Source: Atopobiaceae bacterium (GTDB taxonomy: Bacteria > Actinomycetota > Coriobacteriia > Coriobacteriales > Atopobiaceae). From it: a DNA stretch of 64,000 nt. The stretch lies in contig CADFJN010000004.1 of NCBI GenBank assembly GCA_902834555.1, positions 84,244 through 148,243 of the forward strand, given 5' to 3'. Each line of letters starts with the position of its first letter. The stretch's first letter is position 1. Below, in pieces: positions 32,271-40,096 of this stretch. The position numbers and the translations under genes are program-made. Below the pieces are notes generated by a model. That model was not told the origin of the DNA. It searched no databases and saw only the letters and a list, made by a program, of their open reading frames with translations.

Positions 32271-32543
32271 ATGGTTTCCAAGCAGACTACGATCATCAAC
32301 GCCACCGGCCTTCACGCCCGTCCCGCGTCCGTCTTCGTGACCGAGGCCAAGAAGTACCAGTCCAACGTCACCATCAAGAACGTCGACAAGGACACCGCGC
32401 CTGTCAACGCCAAGTCCATCATGATGATCCTGGCCGCTGGCCTTGGCACCGGCACCAAGATCGAGATCGCGTGCGACGGTCCCGACGAGCAGGAGGCCCT
32501 CGACGCCCTCGTTGCCCTCGTCGACTCCGGCTTCGGCGAGTAG
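32271..32543 (+). CDS. ptsH: Phosphocarrier protein HPr
   Basis: A 90-residue HPr of the phosphotransferase system. The phosphorylated His15 lies in NATGLHARPAS. The regulatory serine equivalent, S49 in NAKSIMMILAAG, is present, so control by HPr kinase is possible. GGGGAG precedes the ATG at 32271. No ptsI gene is adjacent. A terminator follows, so it is probably monocistronic. Confidence 0.95.
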   Translation: MVSKQTTIINATGLHARPASVFVTEAKKYQSNVTIKNVDKDTAPVNAKSIMMILAAGLGTGTKIEIACDGPDEQEALDALVALVDSGFGE

Positions 32544-32568
32544 GCTGCGCAAGTACATGTGCAAGCTG

Positions 32569-32594
32569 ACGGCCCGGGTCTCCCGGGCCGTTTT
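32569..32594 (+). terminator. Rho-independent terminator of ptsH
   Basis: ACGGCCCGGG pairs perfectly with CCCGGGCCGT around TCT and is followed by TTT. It ends 22 bases before the tgt start, so tgt must have its own promoter downstream or rely on read-through. Confidence 0.82.
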
Positions 32595-32616
32595 CATGAC
32601 GCAAGAGGAGCACGTG

Positions 32617-33756
32617 ATGGAGCCTGAGTGGTTCACATACGACATTGTCGCCGAGGATCCTGCCACGCACGCGAGGGCGGGTGTCCTGCACACCCCGCAC
32701 GGCGACGTGCCCACGCCCATCTTTATGCCCGTGGGTACCAAGGGCACGGTGAAGGGGGTCCTGGTGCCGCAGCTCAAGGAGCTTGGCGCCAAGATTGTCC
32801 TTGCCAACACCTACCACCTGGCCATGCGTCCCGGCGCAGACCTTGTTGCCGAGATGGGTGGCCTGCATGGCTTCACCCGCTGGGACGGCCCTATCCTCAC
32901 GGACTCCGGTGGCTTCCAGGTCTTTAGCCACGAGGAGTTCTGCAAGCTCTCGGCTGACGGCGTGCGCTTCCGTGCGGTCGACTACGACGGCCGCTGGTTC
33001 ACCTGGACGCCCGAGGAGAACATGGACATCGCCCAGAAGCTGGGTGCCGACATCGTGATGCAGCTCGACCAGTGCGTGGGCTACCCGGCCCCGCGCTCGA
33101 AGGTCGAACGCGCCGTTGACCTCTCCGCCATGTGGGCCGAGCGCTGCTGGAAAGCGCACACCCGACCCGACCAGGCGCTCTTTGGCATCGTGCAGGGCGG
33201 GATGGACCTCACGCTTCGCAGGCGCTCGCTGCAGCACCTTCTCGACGTGGGAGACTTCCCGGGCTTTGGCATTGGCGGGTATTCGGTTGGCGAGGACCAC
33301 GAGACCATGTTCGAGAGCCTTGCGCCCCTTGCCTCGCAGTACATGCCGCGCGAGAAGCCCCGCTACCTCATGGGCGTGGGCAACCCCACCACGCTCGTGC
33401 GCGGCGTGTCATACGGCATCGACATGTTTGACTGCGTGCTTCCCACGCGCACGGCGCGCATGGGCACGGCCTTTTCGAGCGAGGGCAAGCTCAACCTGCG
33501 CCATGCGCGCTTTGCGCACGACGCCGGACCGCTCGACCCCGCGTGCACCTGTCCCGTCTGCCAGGGAGGATACACGCGCGCCTACCTGCACCATCTGGTG
33601 CGACAGAAGGAGATGGTCGGCTCCATCCTGCTGTCGATGCACAACTTGTACTTCCTTCTCGACCTCATGCGCCGTGCGCGCGAGTCGATCATCGCGGGAA
33701 CGTACGGGGAGTTCGTCTCGCGCTGGATGGACTCGCCGGCCGCAAAGGATTGGTAG
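32617..33756 (+). CDS. tgt: tRNA-guanine transglycosylase
   Basis: Tgt exchanges guanine 34 for preQ1 in tRNAs with GUN anticodons, the step before QueA. Signatures are PIFMPVGTKGTVKG, ILTDSGGFQVFS, GIVQGG, FGIGGYSVGE, DCVLPTRTARMG and the zinc site CTCPVCQGGYTRAYLHHL. The 379-residue length is normal. I chose the ATG at 32617 (GAGGAG six bases upstream) over an earlier ATG at 32596 that lies inside the ptsH terminator region. Confidence 0.96.
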   Translation: MEPEWFTYDIVAEDPATHARAGVLHTPHGDVPTPIFMPVGTKGTVKGVLVPQLKELGAKIVLANTYHLAMRPGADLVAEMGGLHGFTRWDGPILTDSGGFQVFSHEEFCKLSADGVRFRAVDYDGRWFTWTPEENMDIAQKLGADIVMQLDQCVGYPAPRSKVERAVDLSAMWAERCWKAHTRPDQALFGIVQGGMDLTLRRRSLQHLLDVGDFPGFGIGGYSVGEDHETMFESLAPLASQYMPREKPRYLMGVGNPTTLVRGVSYGIDMFDCVLPTRTARMGTAFSSEGKLNLRHARFAHDAGPLDPACTCPVCQGGYTRAYLHHLVRQKEMVGSILLSMHNLYFLLDLMRRARESIIAGTYGEFVSRWMDSPAAKDW

Positions 33757-34229
33757 CCTGCCTGTTCTACGCCAATTTCGTTCTTTAGCGGATATTAAGA
33801 ACATTGCCCCCAAACTCGCGCAGAAGCGCAGCTAAATTCTGTCGCGCCTCCGCAACGCACCCGCTCCCGTTGGGCGGCGGGTCCGAGGAGGGGTGTTGCA
33901 TCTCGATTCCGGGAGATCGGGCCTTATTACCGAGCCGTCGTGATGCCCGAGCGTTCTCCCAGATAGCAGCGGCGACCTCCCAACGGGCCGGTGACAGCGG
34001 CGGCAGCGAAGCGCGCGGTATTACCGGTCCGTGGCTTCCGTCAGTCCTTACCTGCGGAAATGATTTGGTGCCAAGACGGGCCGGTAACAACGGGCGGGCG
34101 CGCAGGGGGCGGGGCAAAGGCCCACTCAGCGACGTTGCGGAGCAAACCCTATAATGGCTTCGGAAAATAACCGCAGCCGTGTGTCTCTCACGCGGTCGGC
34201 ATGCTTGCCAATAAACGGAAGGTTTGCAC
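33757..34229 (+). other. 473-bp non-coding gap between tgt and secD with several inverted repeats
   Basis: The gap starts with a degenerate relic of the 79-bp element. A 9-bp inverted pair, CCCGTTGGG (33866-33874) and CCCAACGGG (33979-33987), encloses 104 bases. A strong hairpin spans 34021-34087: TTACCGGTCCGT pairs with ACGGGCCGGTAA, and TTCCG/CGGAA pair inside it. An outer GCGCGC pair lies at 34011-34016 and 34098-34103. TATAAT at 34151-34156 may be the secD -10 box. No known RNA family was recognised. Confidence 0.45.
33781..33840 (+). repeat. Degenerate relic of the 79-bp palindromic element
   Basis: CGTTCTTTAGCGG is identical to the left end of copy C. The following bases ATATTAAGAAC match only partly, the core is lost, and a weak right end (GCTAAATTCT) may remain. 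Confidence 0.45.
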
Positions 34230-35765
34230 ATGGCCCAAAAGCAAGACCGCGAGGCCCCCAAGACGGGCCTCGACCGGTGGAACGCTACCGAGTCGAAATC
34301 GCGTGGCTCGAAGGGTGGGCGCGCCGCTCGCCCCGGCCGCTCCAAGCGCCGCCGCATGAACCCAACCGTCCGCCGCTACGTCTCCACGATCGTGGTGACT
34401 GCAGTTCTCTGCGTGGCGTGTGCGTTCTGCTTCACGCCGCTTGGCGAGCGCATCACCACCGGCCTCGACATCCAGGGTGGCGTCTCGGTGATTCTCACCG
34501 CCTCAAAGCAGGATGGCTCTGCGCCCTCGACGGACGAGATGAACACCGCCAAGACCATCGTCGAGAAGCGCGTCAACACGCTGGGCGCCTCTGAGGCAAC
34601 CGTGCAGATCCAGGGCAACAACTCGATTCTGGTCCAGATTCCCGGCGCCACGGACGCGGATGCCGCGGTCCAGACAATTGGCCAGACCGGTCACCTCGAG
34701 TTTGTCCGCCTCGATGATATCGGTGACGCGGACGCCCTCGCAAAGATAGAGGCCGGCGCCTCCAACGTGATGCTCGAGCAGGGCACCTACACCTCCTTCC
34801 TCGACGGCTCCTATATTGAGTCCACCTCCGTCGCACAGTCCTCCACCTCGGTGGGCACCTATGCGGTGAACATCACCTTCAACTCCGAGGGTGCGGACAT
34901 CTTTGACAAGGTGACCAAGGAGCTTGCCCCCACCAACGGCCAGATCTGCATCGTGCTCGACGGCGTGGTTCAGTCTGCCCCCGCCGTGCAGGAGGAGATC
35001 TCTGGCGGAAAGGTCTCCATCACCGGCAACTTCACGAGCGACCAGGCGCAGGAGCTCAAGACCGTGCTCGACTCTGGCTCGCTGCCGGTTAGCCTCAACT
35101 ACTCAGAGAGCCGCGTGGTTGGCCCCACGCTTGGACAGGACTCGCTCAACCAGGGCATCCTCGCCCTTGTCATCGGCGTGGCCATCGTGATTGTCTACCT
35201 GTTCTTCTTCTACCGTGGCCTGGGGCTCCTCACGCTTGGCTCGCTCGTGGTCTTCGCTATTCTCTACCTGGGGCTTCTTGCGATTCTCTCGCACTATGGG
35301 ATGTTCTCTCTGTCGCTGCCGGGACTTGCGGGCATGGTCCTAACCACTGGCTCTGCGGCCGACTCCTCGATCCTCGTGCTCGAGCGCTTCCGCGAGGAGA
35401 TCCGCATGGGCCGCACCGTCAAGAACGCCTCCGTCTCGGGTGCGCGCCACGGAATCATGACCTCCCTCGACGCCGACATCGTGACCCTCGTCACCGCCCT
35501 TGCGCTCTTCTTTGTGGGCACTGGCACCGTAAAGGGCTTTGGCCTCACGCTGGCGCTCGGCGTTGCCTGCGACATCGTGACTATGTTTGGCTTCAAGGCA
35601 CCCGCGCTCAGGCTCCTTGCCGCCCACGTCATCCCGTCGCACCCTGGTTTCTGGGGTGTCGACCAGGACATCGCCGAGGCGGAGCGCAAGTCCCAGGAGG
35701 CTCAGAAGGCGAGGGGCGCAAAGGCGCCCGCCTCGTCTGCGAGGGGGGGTGAAGCTCGTGCGTAG
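34230..35765 (+). CDS. secD: Protein translocase subunit SecD
   Basis: SecD works with SecF to drive late steps of Sec export using the proton gradient. A basic cytoplasmic N-terminus of about 50 residues precedes the first membrane span (YVSTIVVTAVLCVACAF). GLDIQGGVSVILTA is the conserved D1 motif. A periplasmic domain and five C-terminal spans follow, including GMVLTTGSAADSSILVLERFREE. The 511-residue length is typical of short SecD forms. The ATG at 34230 has GGAAGG upstream. secF overlaps the end by a few bases. Confidence 0.95.
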   Translation: MAQKQDREAPKTGLDRWNATESKSRGSKGGRAARPGRSKRRRMNPTVRRYVSTIVVTAVLCVACAFCFTPLGERITTGLDIQGGVSVILTASKQDGSAPSTDEMNTAKTIVEKRVNTLGASEATVQIQGNNSILVQIPGATDADAAVQTIGQTGHLEFVRLDDIGDADALAKIEAGASNVMLEQGTYTSFLDGSYIESTSVAQSSTSVGTYAVNITFNSEGADIFDKVTKELAPTNGQICIVLDGVVQSAPAVQEEISGGKVSITGNFTSDQAQELKTVLDSGSLPVSLNYSESRVVGPTLGQDSLNQGILALVIGVAIVIVYLFFFYRGLGLLTLGSLVVFAILYLGLLAILSHYGMFSLSLPGLAGMVLTTGSAADSSILVLERFREEIRMGRTVKNASVSGARHGIMTSLDADIVTLVTALALFFVGTGTVKGFGLTLALGVACDIVTMFGFKAPALRLLAAHVIPSHPGFWGVDQDIAEAERKSQEAQKARGAKAPASSARGGEARA

Positions 35766-36741
35766 CCACTTCTCCCACGAGATCTCGTTCATCGGCCACC
35801 GTAAGCAGTTCCTCACGCTCTCGTGCATCCTTGTGATTCTGTCCATCGTCGGCCTTGCCGTGCGCGGCCTGGTCTTTGGCATCGAGTTCACGGGCGGCAC
35901 AGAGATAGACTTCTATCAGACGGGCGACATCACCATCGAGCAGATGCGCGACGCCCTCGCGGCAACGGACGAGGGCACGGCTACCGTCCAGACCACCACC
36001 ACGCAGGGCGAGGCGGGCTTCCTCGTTCGCTCTGACACCACCGACCCCACCACCGCCAACGCCCACGCACAGGCGGCCGCCGAGTCCCTGGGCCTCACGA
36101 GCGACAACTATACCGTCACGACCATCGGCCCCGACTGGGGCGCAGATACCACGCGCTCGTCGCTCATGGCGTTTGGCGTGGCCATTCTGCTCATCATTGC
36201 TTATGTCTCGTTCCGCTACGAGTTCAAGATGTCCATCACGGCGGTGGTCGCGCTCATCCACGACCTCGTGATCACGCTGGGCGTCTACGCCTGGTTCCAG
36301 ATTGACATCTCGCCCAACGTCATTGCCGCACTTCTCACCATCATGGGCTACTCGCTCTACGACACCGTGGTCGAGTTCAACCGTATGAACGAGAATGCCA
36401 AGCAGCTCCGCGATGGCGTGCACCACACCTACTTCGAGATCTGCAACTTCTCGATCAACGAGGTCATCGTCCGCACCATCAACACCACGATTGTGACGCT
36501 CGTGCCGGTTATCTGCATGCTGGCCATTGGCGGCGCCACGCTCAAGGACTTTGCCTTCGCCATCCTGGTCGGCGAGATCTTGGGCACCTACTCCAGCTTC
36601 GCCGTGGCGTCCCCGCTCCTGGCCATCTGGAAGACGCGCGAGCCCAAGTGGGCAAAGCTCGAGGCAAAGTACGGCAGCGCCGCCAAGACCACGGCGACCC
36701 CCGCCGACGGCGCCGAGAAGAACGAGTCCAAGGAAGGCTAA
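35758..36741 (+). CDS. secF: Protein translocase subunit SecF
   Basis: SecF partners SecD. It has six spans, GIEFTGGTEIDF as the D1-type motif, and LTIMGYSLYDTVVEFNRMNEN with the conserved Asp of the D4 region. The start is uncertain: GTG at 35758 is eight bases after a GAGGGGGGG tract and overlaps secD by eight bases, while GTG at 35749 would add three residues. The recJ fusion gene starts one base after the stop region, so secD-secF-recJ are packed together. Confidence 0.94.
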   Translation: MRSHFSHEISFIGHRKQFLTLSCILVILSIVGLAVRGLVFGIEFTGGTEIDFYQTGDITIEQMRDALAATDEGTATVQTTTTQGEAGFLVRSDTTDPTTANAHAQAAAESLGLTSDNYTVTTIGPDWGADTTRSSLMAFGVAILLIIAYVSFRYEFKMSITAVVALIHDLVITLGVYAWFQIDISPNVIAALLTIMGYSLYDTVVEFNRMNENAKQLRDGVHHTYFEICNFSINEVIVRTINTTIVTLVPVICMLAIGGATLKDFAFAILVGEILGTYSSFAVASPLLAIWKTREPKWAKLEAKYGSAAKTTATPADGAEKNESKEG

Positions 36742-36742
36742 C

Positions 36743-39700
36743 GTGCCTGGCCTGCTTGACAGTCGACGCTGGGACGTCCTCGACGCGGATCCGCGCGCCG
36801 AGGCGTCCCTTGCCCGTGCCCTGGGCGTGCCGCCGCTAGTGGCACGGGTCCTTGTGGCCCGTGGCTTCACCAGCGCCGAGGAGGCACGCGCATTCCTCAC
36901 TCCCTCGCTCGAGCGCGACTGGGCAGACCCTCTCCTCATCCCCGGGATGGCCGAGGCGGCAGACCGCGTCGAGCGCGCCGTGAGGGCGGGGGAGGACATT
37001 GCCGTCTTTGGCGACTTCGACGTCGACGGCATGAGCTCCACCTGCATCCTCGCGCTGGGCCTGCGTGAGCTGGGCGGCCGTGCCCGTGCCTACATCCCCC
37101 ACCGCTTTGGCGAGGGCTACGGCCTTACCAAGGCCGCGCTCGACCGCGTGCTGGCAGACGGCAAGCCGGACCTCATCGTGACCGTCGACAACGGCATTGC
37201 GGCGCAGCATGAGGTCGACTGGCTCCGCGAGCAGGGCATAGACGTGGTTGTGACCGACCACCACGAGCCTGCGGACCTTGTTCCCCAGGGAGTTCCCGTG
37301 ACGGATCCCAAGCTCGCTGCAGAGGGGCCCTCTCGCGACCTTGCGGGTGCGGGCGTGGCGCTCAAGCTCTTGGCTGCGCTGGGACAGCGCCTGGGGAGGC
37401 CGGATGTCTGGCGCTCCTACACCGACGTTGCTGCCCTGGGCACCCTCTCGGACATGATGCAGCTCACGCCCGAGAACCGCGCACTGGTGGCTGATGGCAT
37501 CGGGCGGCTGAGAAGGACCTCGCGTCCTGGCCTGGTTGCCCTTGCTGCCTGCGCGGGGCAGGAGATCTCCGAGGTCACGGCGGACTCGCTGCCCTTCTCG
37601 ATCATCCCGCGCCTCAACGCGGCAGGTCGAATGGGCACCACCGACGTGGCCATCGATTTGCTCATGACGAGCGACCCCGCTCAGGCTCCGGTGCTTGCGG
37701 GGCAGCTCGAGGAAATCAACCGCCAGCGCCGCGAGATTGAGTCCACCCTCACTGAGGAGGCGCTTGCGAAGGTCGCCGCCACCTGGCACGGCGGCCGTGT
37801 GATTGTCGTTGGCGGCGAGGGCTGGCACGAGGGCGTGAAAGGCATCGTGGCAAGCCGCATCGTGAACCGCTATCACGTGCCCACGATCCTCTTCACCATC
37901 CAGGACGGTATCGCGCGCGGGTCTGGCCGCTCCGTTGGCTCGGTTGACCTGTTCCGTGCCGTCGAGCAGTGCTCGGATCTGCTCGTTCGCTTTGGCGGCC
38001 ACGCCGGGGCAGTGGGTGTGACCTGCGAGGCGTCGCGCCTCGACGAGTTCCGCGACCGTCTGGAGTCGGTGCTCGACGCCCTTCCAGCCGAGGAGTTCGA
38101 GTCGCGCGGCGAGGTCACGGCGGTCGTGCACCTCTCCGAGCTAACAATCTCCTCGATTGCCGCGCTCGAGGCGCTGCAACCCTTTGGCCAGGGCAACAAG
38201 AAGCCGCTCTTCGCCGTACGCGGCGTCACCATGAAGAACCGCTCGCGCGTTGGGGCCGATGGCGCCCATCTGCGCTTCCTTGCCACGGACGGCGTCTCGT
38301 CCGTGCCTGCCATCATGTTCCGCGTGCCGGACTGCCCGCGCGCCTGCGCCACGGACAGCGTGGTCGACCTTGTCTTCGAGGCCGTTGACGAGACCTGGCA
38401 GGGCCGCACCAAGCCCAAGCTCATGGTCAAGGACATCCTCTATCGCGACGGTGGGGACGAGAAGCCCTCTGGTCCCAGCTTCGTGGACGAGCTCTTCGCG
38501 CGCGAGGAGGGCGCAGAGGGCGGGGCCGCTGCCGCCTGCTCCGTGGCGGCATGTGCTTCCGAAGGGTCCGCGGCGTCCACGCCCGCTGCCTTGCCCCAAA
38601 GCTACGATGCCCTTACGGCAAGCCTGGTGCACGCCCTCATCGGCGAGAATCCGCTCCTCCCTGCGCAGCGCGAGGCCCTCTCGCGCCTTGAGGCCGGCCG
38701 ATCCACCCTCTGCGTGATGGCCACGGGGCGCGGCAAGTCGCTCGTCTTCCACGTCCATGCGGCACGCACGGCACTCGCACAGCACCGTGCCAGCGTCTTT
38801 GTGTACCCGTTGCGCGCACTTGTGACCGACCAGGCGCATCACCTTGCCGACGAGCTTGTGCCCCTCGGCGTGGGCGTGGCGGTGCTCACGGGCGAGACGC
38901 CCGCAGACGAGCGTGCCCGCGTCTACGAGGCGATGGCCGGCGGCCAGGTGGACATCGTCCTCACCACGCCCGAGTACCTTGCCATCCACGTGGACGACTT
39001 CGCGAGCTCCGGGCACGTGGGGTTTCTCGTGGTGGACGAGGCGCATCACACCTCTCCTGCCGGCTCGGGGTCGCGCGACGCCTATCGCGACCTGCCCCGC
39101 GTTCGTGCTGCGTTGGGCGAGCCAACTGTCCTTGCCGTAACCGCCACGGCCTCGCCCGAGGTTGCCCGCGACATCTGCGACCTCTGCGGCATTGGCGCAC
39201 AGGACGTGGTCGTGGACCCCTCCGTGCGCGACAACCTCCGTCTGGACGACTGCCGCGGCCTGCGCGACCGCGACGCGGCGCTTGTCTCGATTGTGGCCCA
39301 GGGCGAGAAGTGCATCGCCTACGTAAACTCCCGGGCGCGCTCGGTGACGCTGGCCAGGCTGTTGCGCCACCAGGTGCCGGAGCTTGCGCCCAGGGTCGCC
39401 TTCTACAACGCCGGCCTGCCGCATGCGGACCGCACTCGCGTCGAGCGCGCCTTCCGCACGGGCGAGCTCTCCTGCATCGTTTCTACCAGCGCCTTTGGCG
39501 AAGGCGTGAACATCCCCAACGTGCGAAGCGTGGTGCTCTACGACATGCCGCTGGGGCGCGTGGAGTTCAACCAGATGAGCGGCCGAGCCGGGCGAGACGG
39601 GAACAGCGCCTGCGTGCACCTGCTCTTTGGCCAGCGCGACCTCGCCTCCTCGCAGCGCATCCTCGACCAGGTCGCGCCCACGCGAGACGAGCTCGCCTCC

Positions 39701-40084
39701 CTCTACCGGGCACTGCGCGGCATCTCCAGGGGCGCCGCAAGCGTGGGCCAGGAGTCCTTCTCGGCACACGACTCGCAGCTTGCGACCATGGCCACGGTGA
39801 AGGGCAGACCGCTCACCGAGGGCGCCGTCTCCTGCGGCATCCAGGTCTTCTCGGAGCTGGGCCTGCTCTCGGTTGCGGGCTTTGGCGACGCGAGGCTCAT
39901 AACCATGACGACAAACCCAGGCCATGTGGACCTCGAGGGCTCTGCCCGCTACCTCGAGGGCATTCGCGAGCGTGAGGCGTGCGGCGAGTTTGGGGAATGG
40001 GTACTCTCATGTACTGAGGAAGAATTGCTCTCTGCGATAAACAGGCCCATTGCGCCCGACTTTGGCGTGCGCGTGGGCGAATAG
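36743..40084 (+). CDS. recJ: RecJ single-strand exonuclease fused to a RecQ-like helicase
   Basis: Residues 1 to about 570 are a complete RecJ: DHH motifs FGDFDVDGMS (about 89-98) and VVVTDHHEP (about 169-177), NAAGRMG, and the DHHA1 motif FGGHAGAVG (about 418), then an OB-like segment. After a low-complexity Ala/Ser linker (about 590-625) comes a superfamily 2 helicase: Walker A MATGRGKSLVF (about 660), DEAH box VVDEAHHTSP (about 764), VTATASPEV, and motif VI QMSGRAGRDGN (about 943). The C-terminal zinc-binding and HRDC regions of classical RecQ are not evident. RecJ degrades 5'-ended single strands opened by RecQ in recombination repair, so one chain would combine both steps. GTG 36743 follows AAGGAAGG. 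Confidence 0.9.
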   Translation: MPGLLDSRRWDVLDADPRAEASLARALGVPPLVARVLVARGFTSAEEARAFLTPSLERDWADPLLIPGMAEAADRVERAVRAGEDIAVFGDFDVDGMSSTCILALGLRELGGRARAYIPHRFGEGYGLTKAALDRVLADGKPDLIVTVDNGIAAQHEVDWLREQGIDVVVTDHHEPADLVPQGVPVTDPKLAAEGPSRDLAGAGVALKLLAALGQRLGRPDVWRSYTDVAALGTLSDMMQLTPENRALVADGIGRLRRTSRPGLVALAACAGQEISEVTADSLPFSIIPRLNAAGRMGTTDVAIDLLMTSDPAQAPVLAGQLEEINRQRREIESTLTEEALAKVAATWHGGRVIVVGGEGWHEGVKGIVASRIVNRYHVPTILFTIQDGIARGSGRSVGSVDLFRAVEQCSDLLVRFGGHAGAVGVTCEASRLDEFRDRLESVLDALPAEEFESRGEVTAVVHLSELTISSIAALEALQPFGQGNKKPLFAVRGVTMKNRSRVGADGAHLRFLATDGVSSVPAIMFRVPDCPRACATDSVVDLVFEAVDETWQGRTKPKLMVKDILYRDGGDEKPSGPSFVDELFAREEGAEGGAAAACSVAACASEGSAASTPAALPQSYDALTASLVHALIGENPLLPAQREALSRLEAGRSTLCVMATGRGKSLVFHVHAARTALAQHRASVFVYPLRALVTDQAHHLADELVPLGVGVAVLTGETPADERARVYEAMAGGQVDIVLTTPEYLAIHVDDFASSGHVGFLVVDEAHHTSPAGSGSRDAYRDLPRVRAALGEPTVLAVTATASPEVARDICDLCGIGAQDVVVDPSVRDNLRLDDCRGLRDRDAALVSIVAQGEKCIAYVNSRARSVTLARLLRHQVPELAPRVAFYNAGLPHADRTRVERAFRTGELSCIVSTSAFGEGVNIPNVRSVVLYDMPLGRVEFNQMSGRAGRDGNSACVHLLFGQRDLASSQRILDQVAPTRDELASLYRALRGISRGAASVGQESFSAHDSQLATMATVKGRPLTEGAVSCGIQVFSELGLLSVAGFGDARLITMTTNPGHVDLEGSARYLEGIREREACGEFGEWVLSCTEEELLSAINRPIAPDFGVRVGE

Positions 40085-40096
40085 GAGGAGGGGACC

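Noticed and set aside
33757..34229. RNase P RNA or SRP RNA in the tgt-secD gap
   Set aside because: The conserved RNase P segments and the SRP tetraloop region could not be found on either strand.
33785..34357. 190-codon minus-strand ORF in the tgt-secD gap
   Set aside because: It runs into the secD coding region, has no ribosome site and shows Arg/Pro/Ser-rich composition; the gap shows RNA-like inverted repeats instead.
38141..39925. 594-codon ORF on the minus strand opposite the RecJ-helicase gene
   Set aside because: Composition (Gly, His, Ala, Arg) is that of antisense to a GC-rich gene, and it matches no family, while the plus strand encodes intact helicase motifs.
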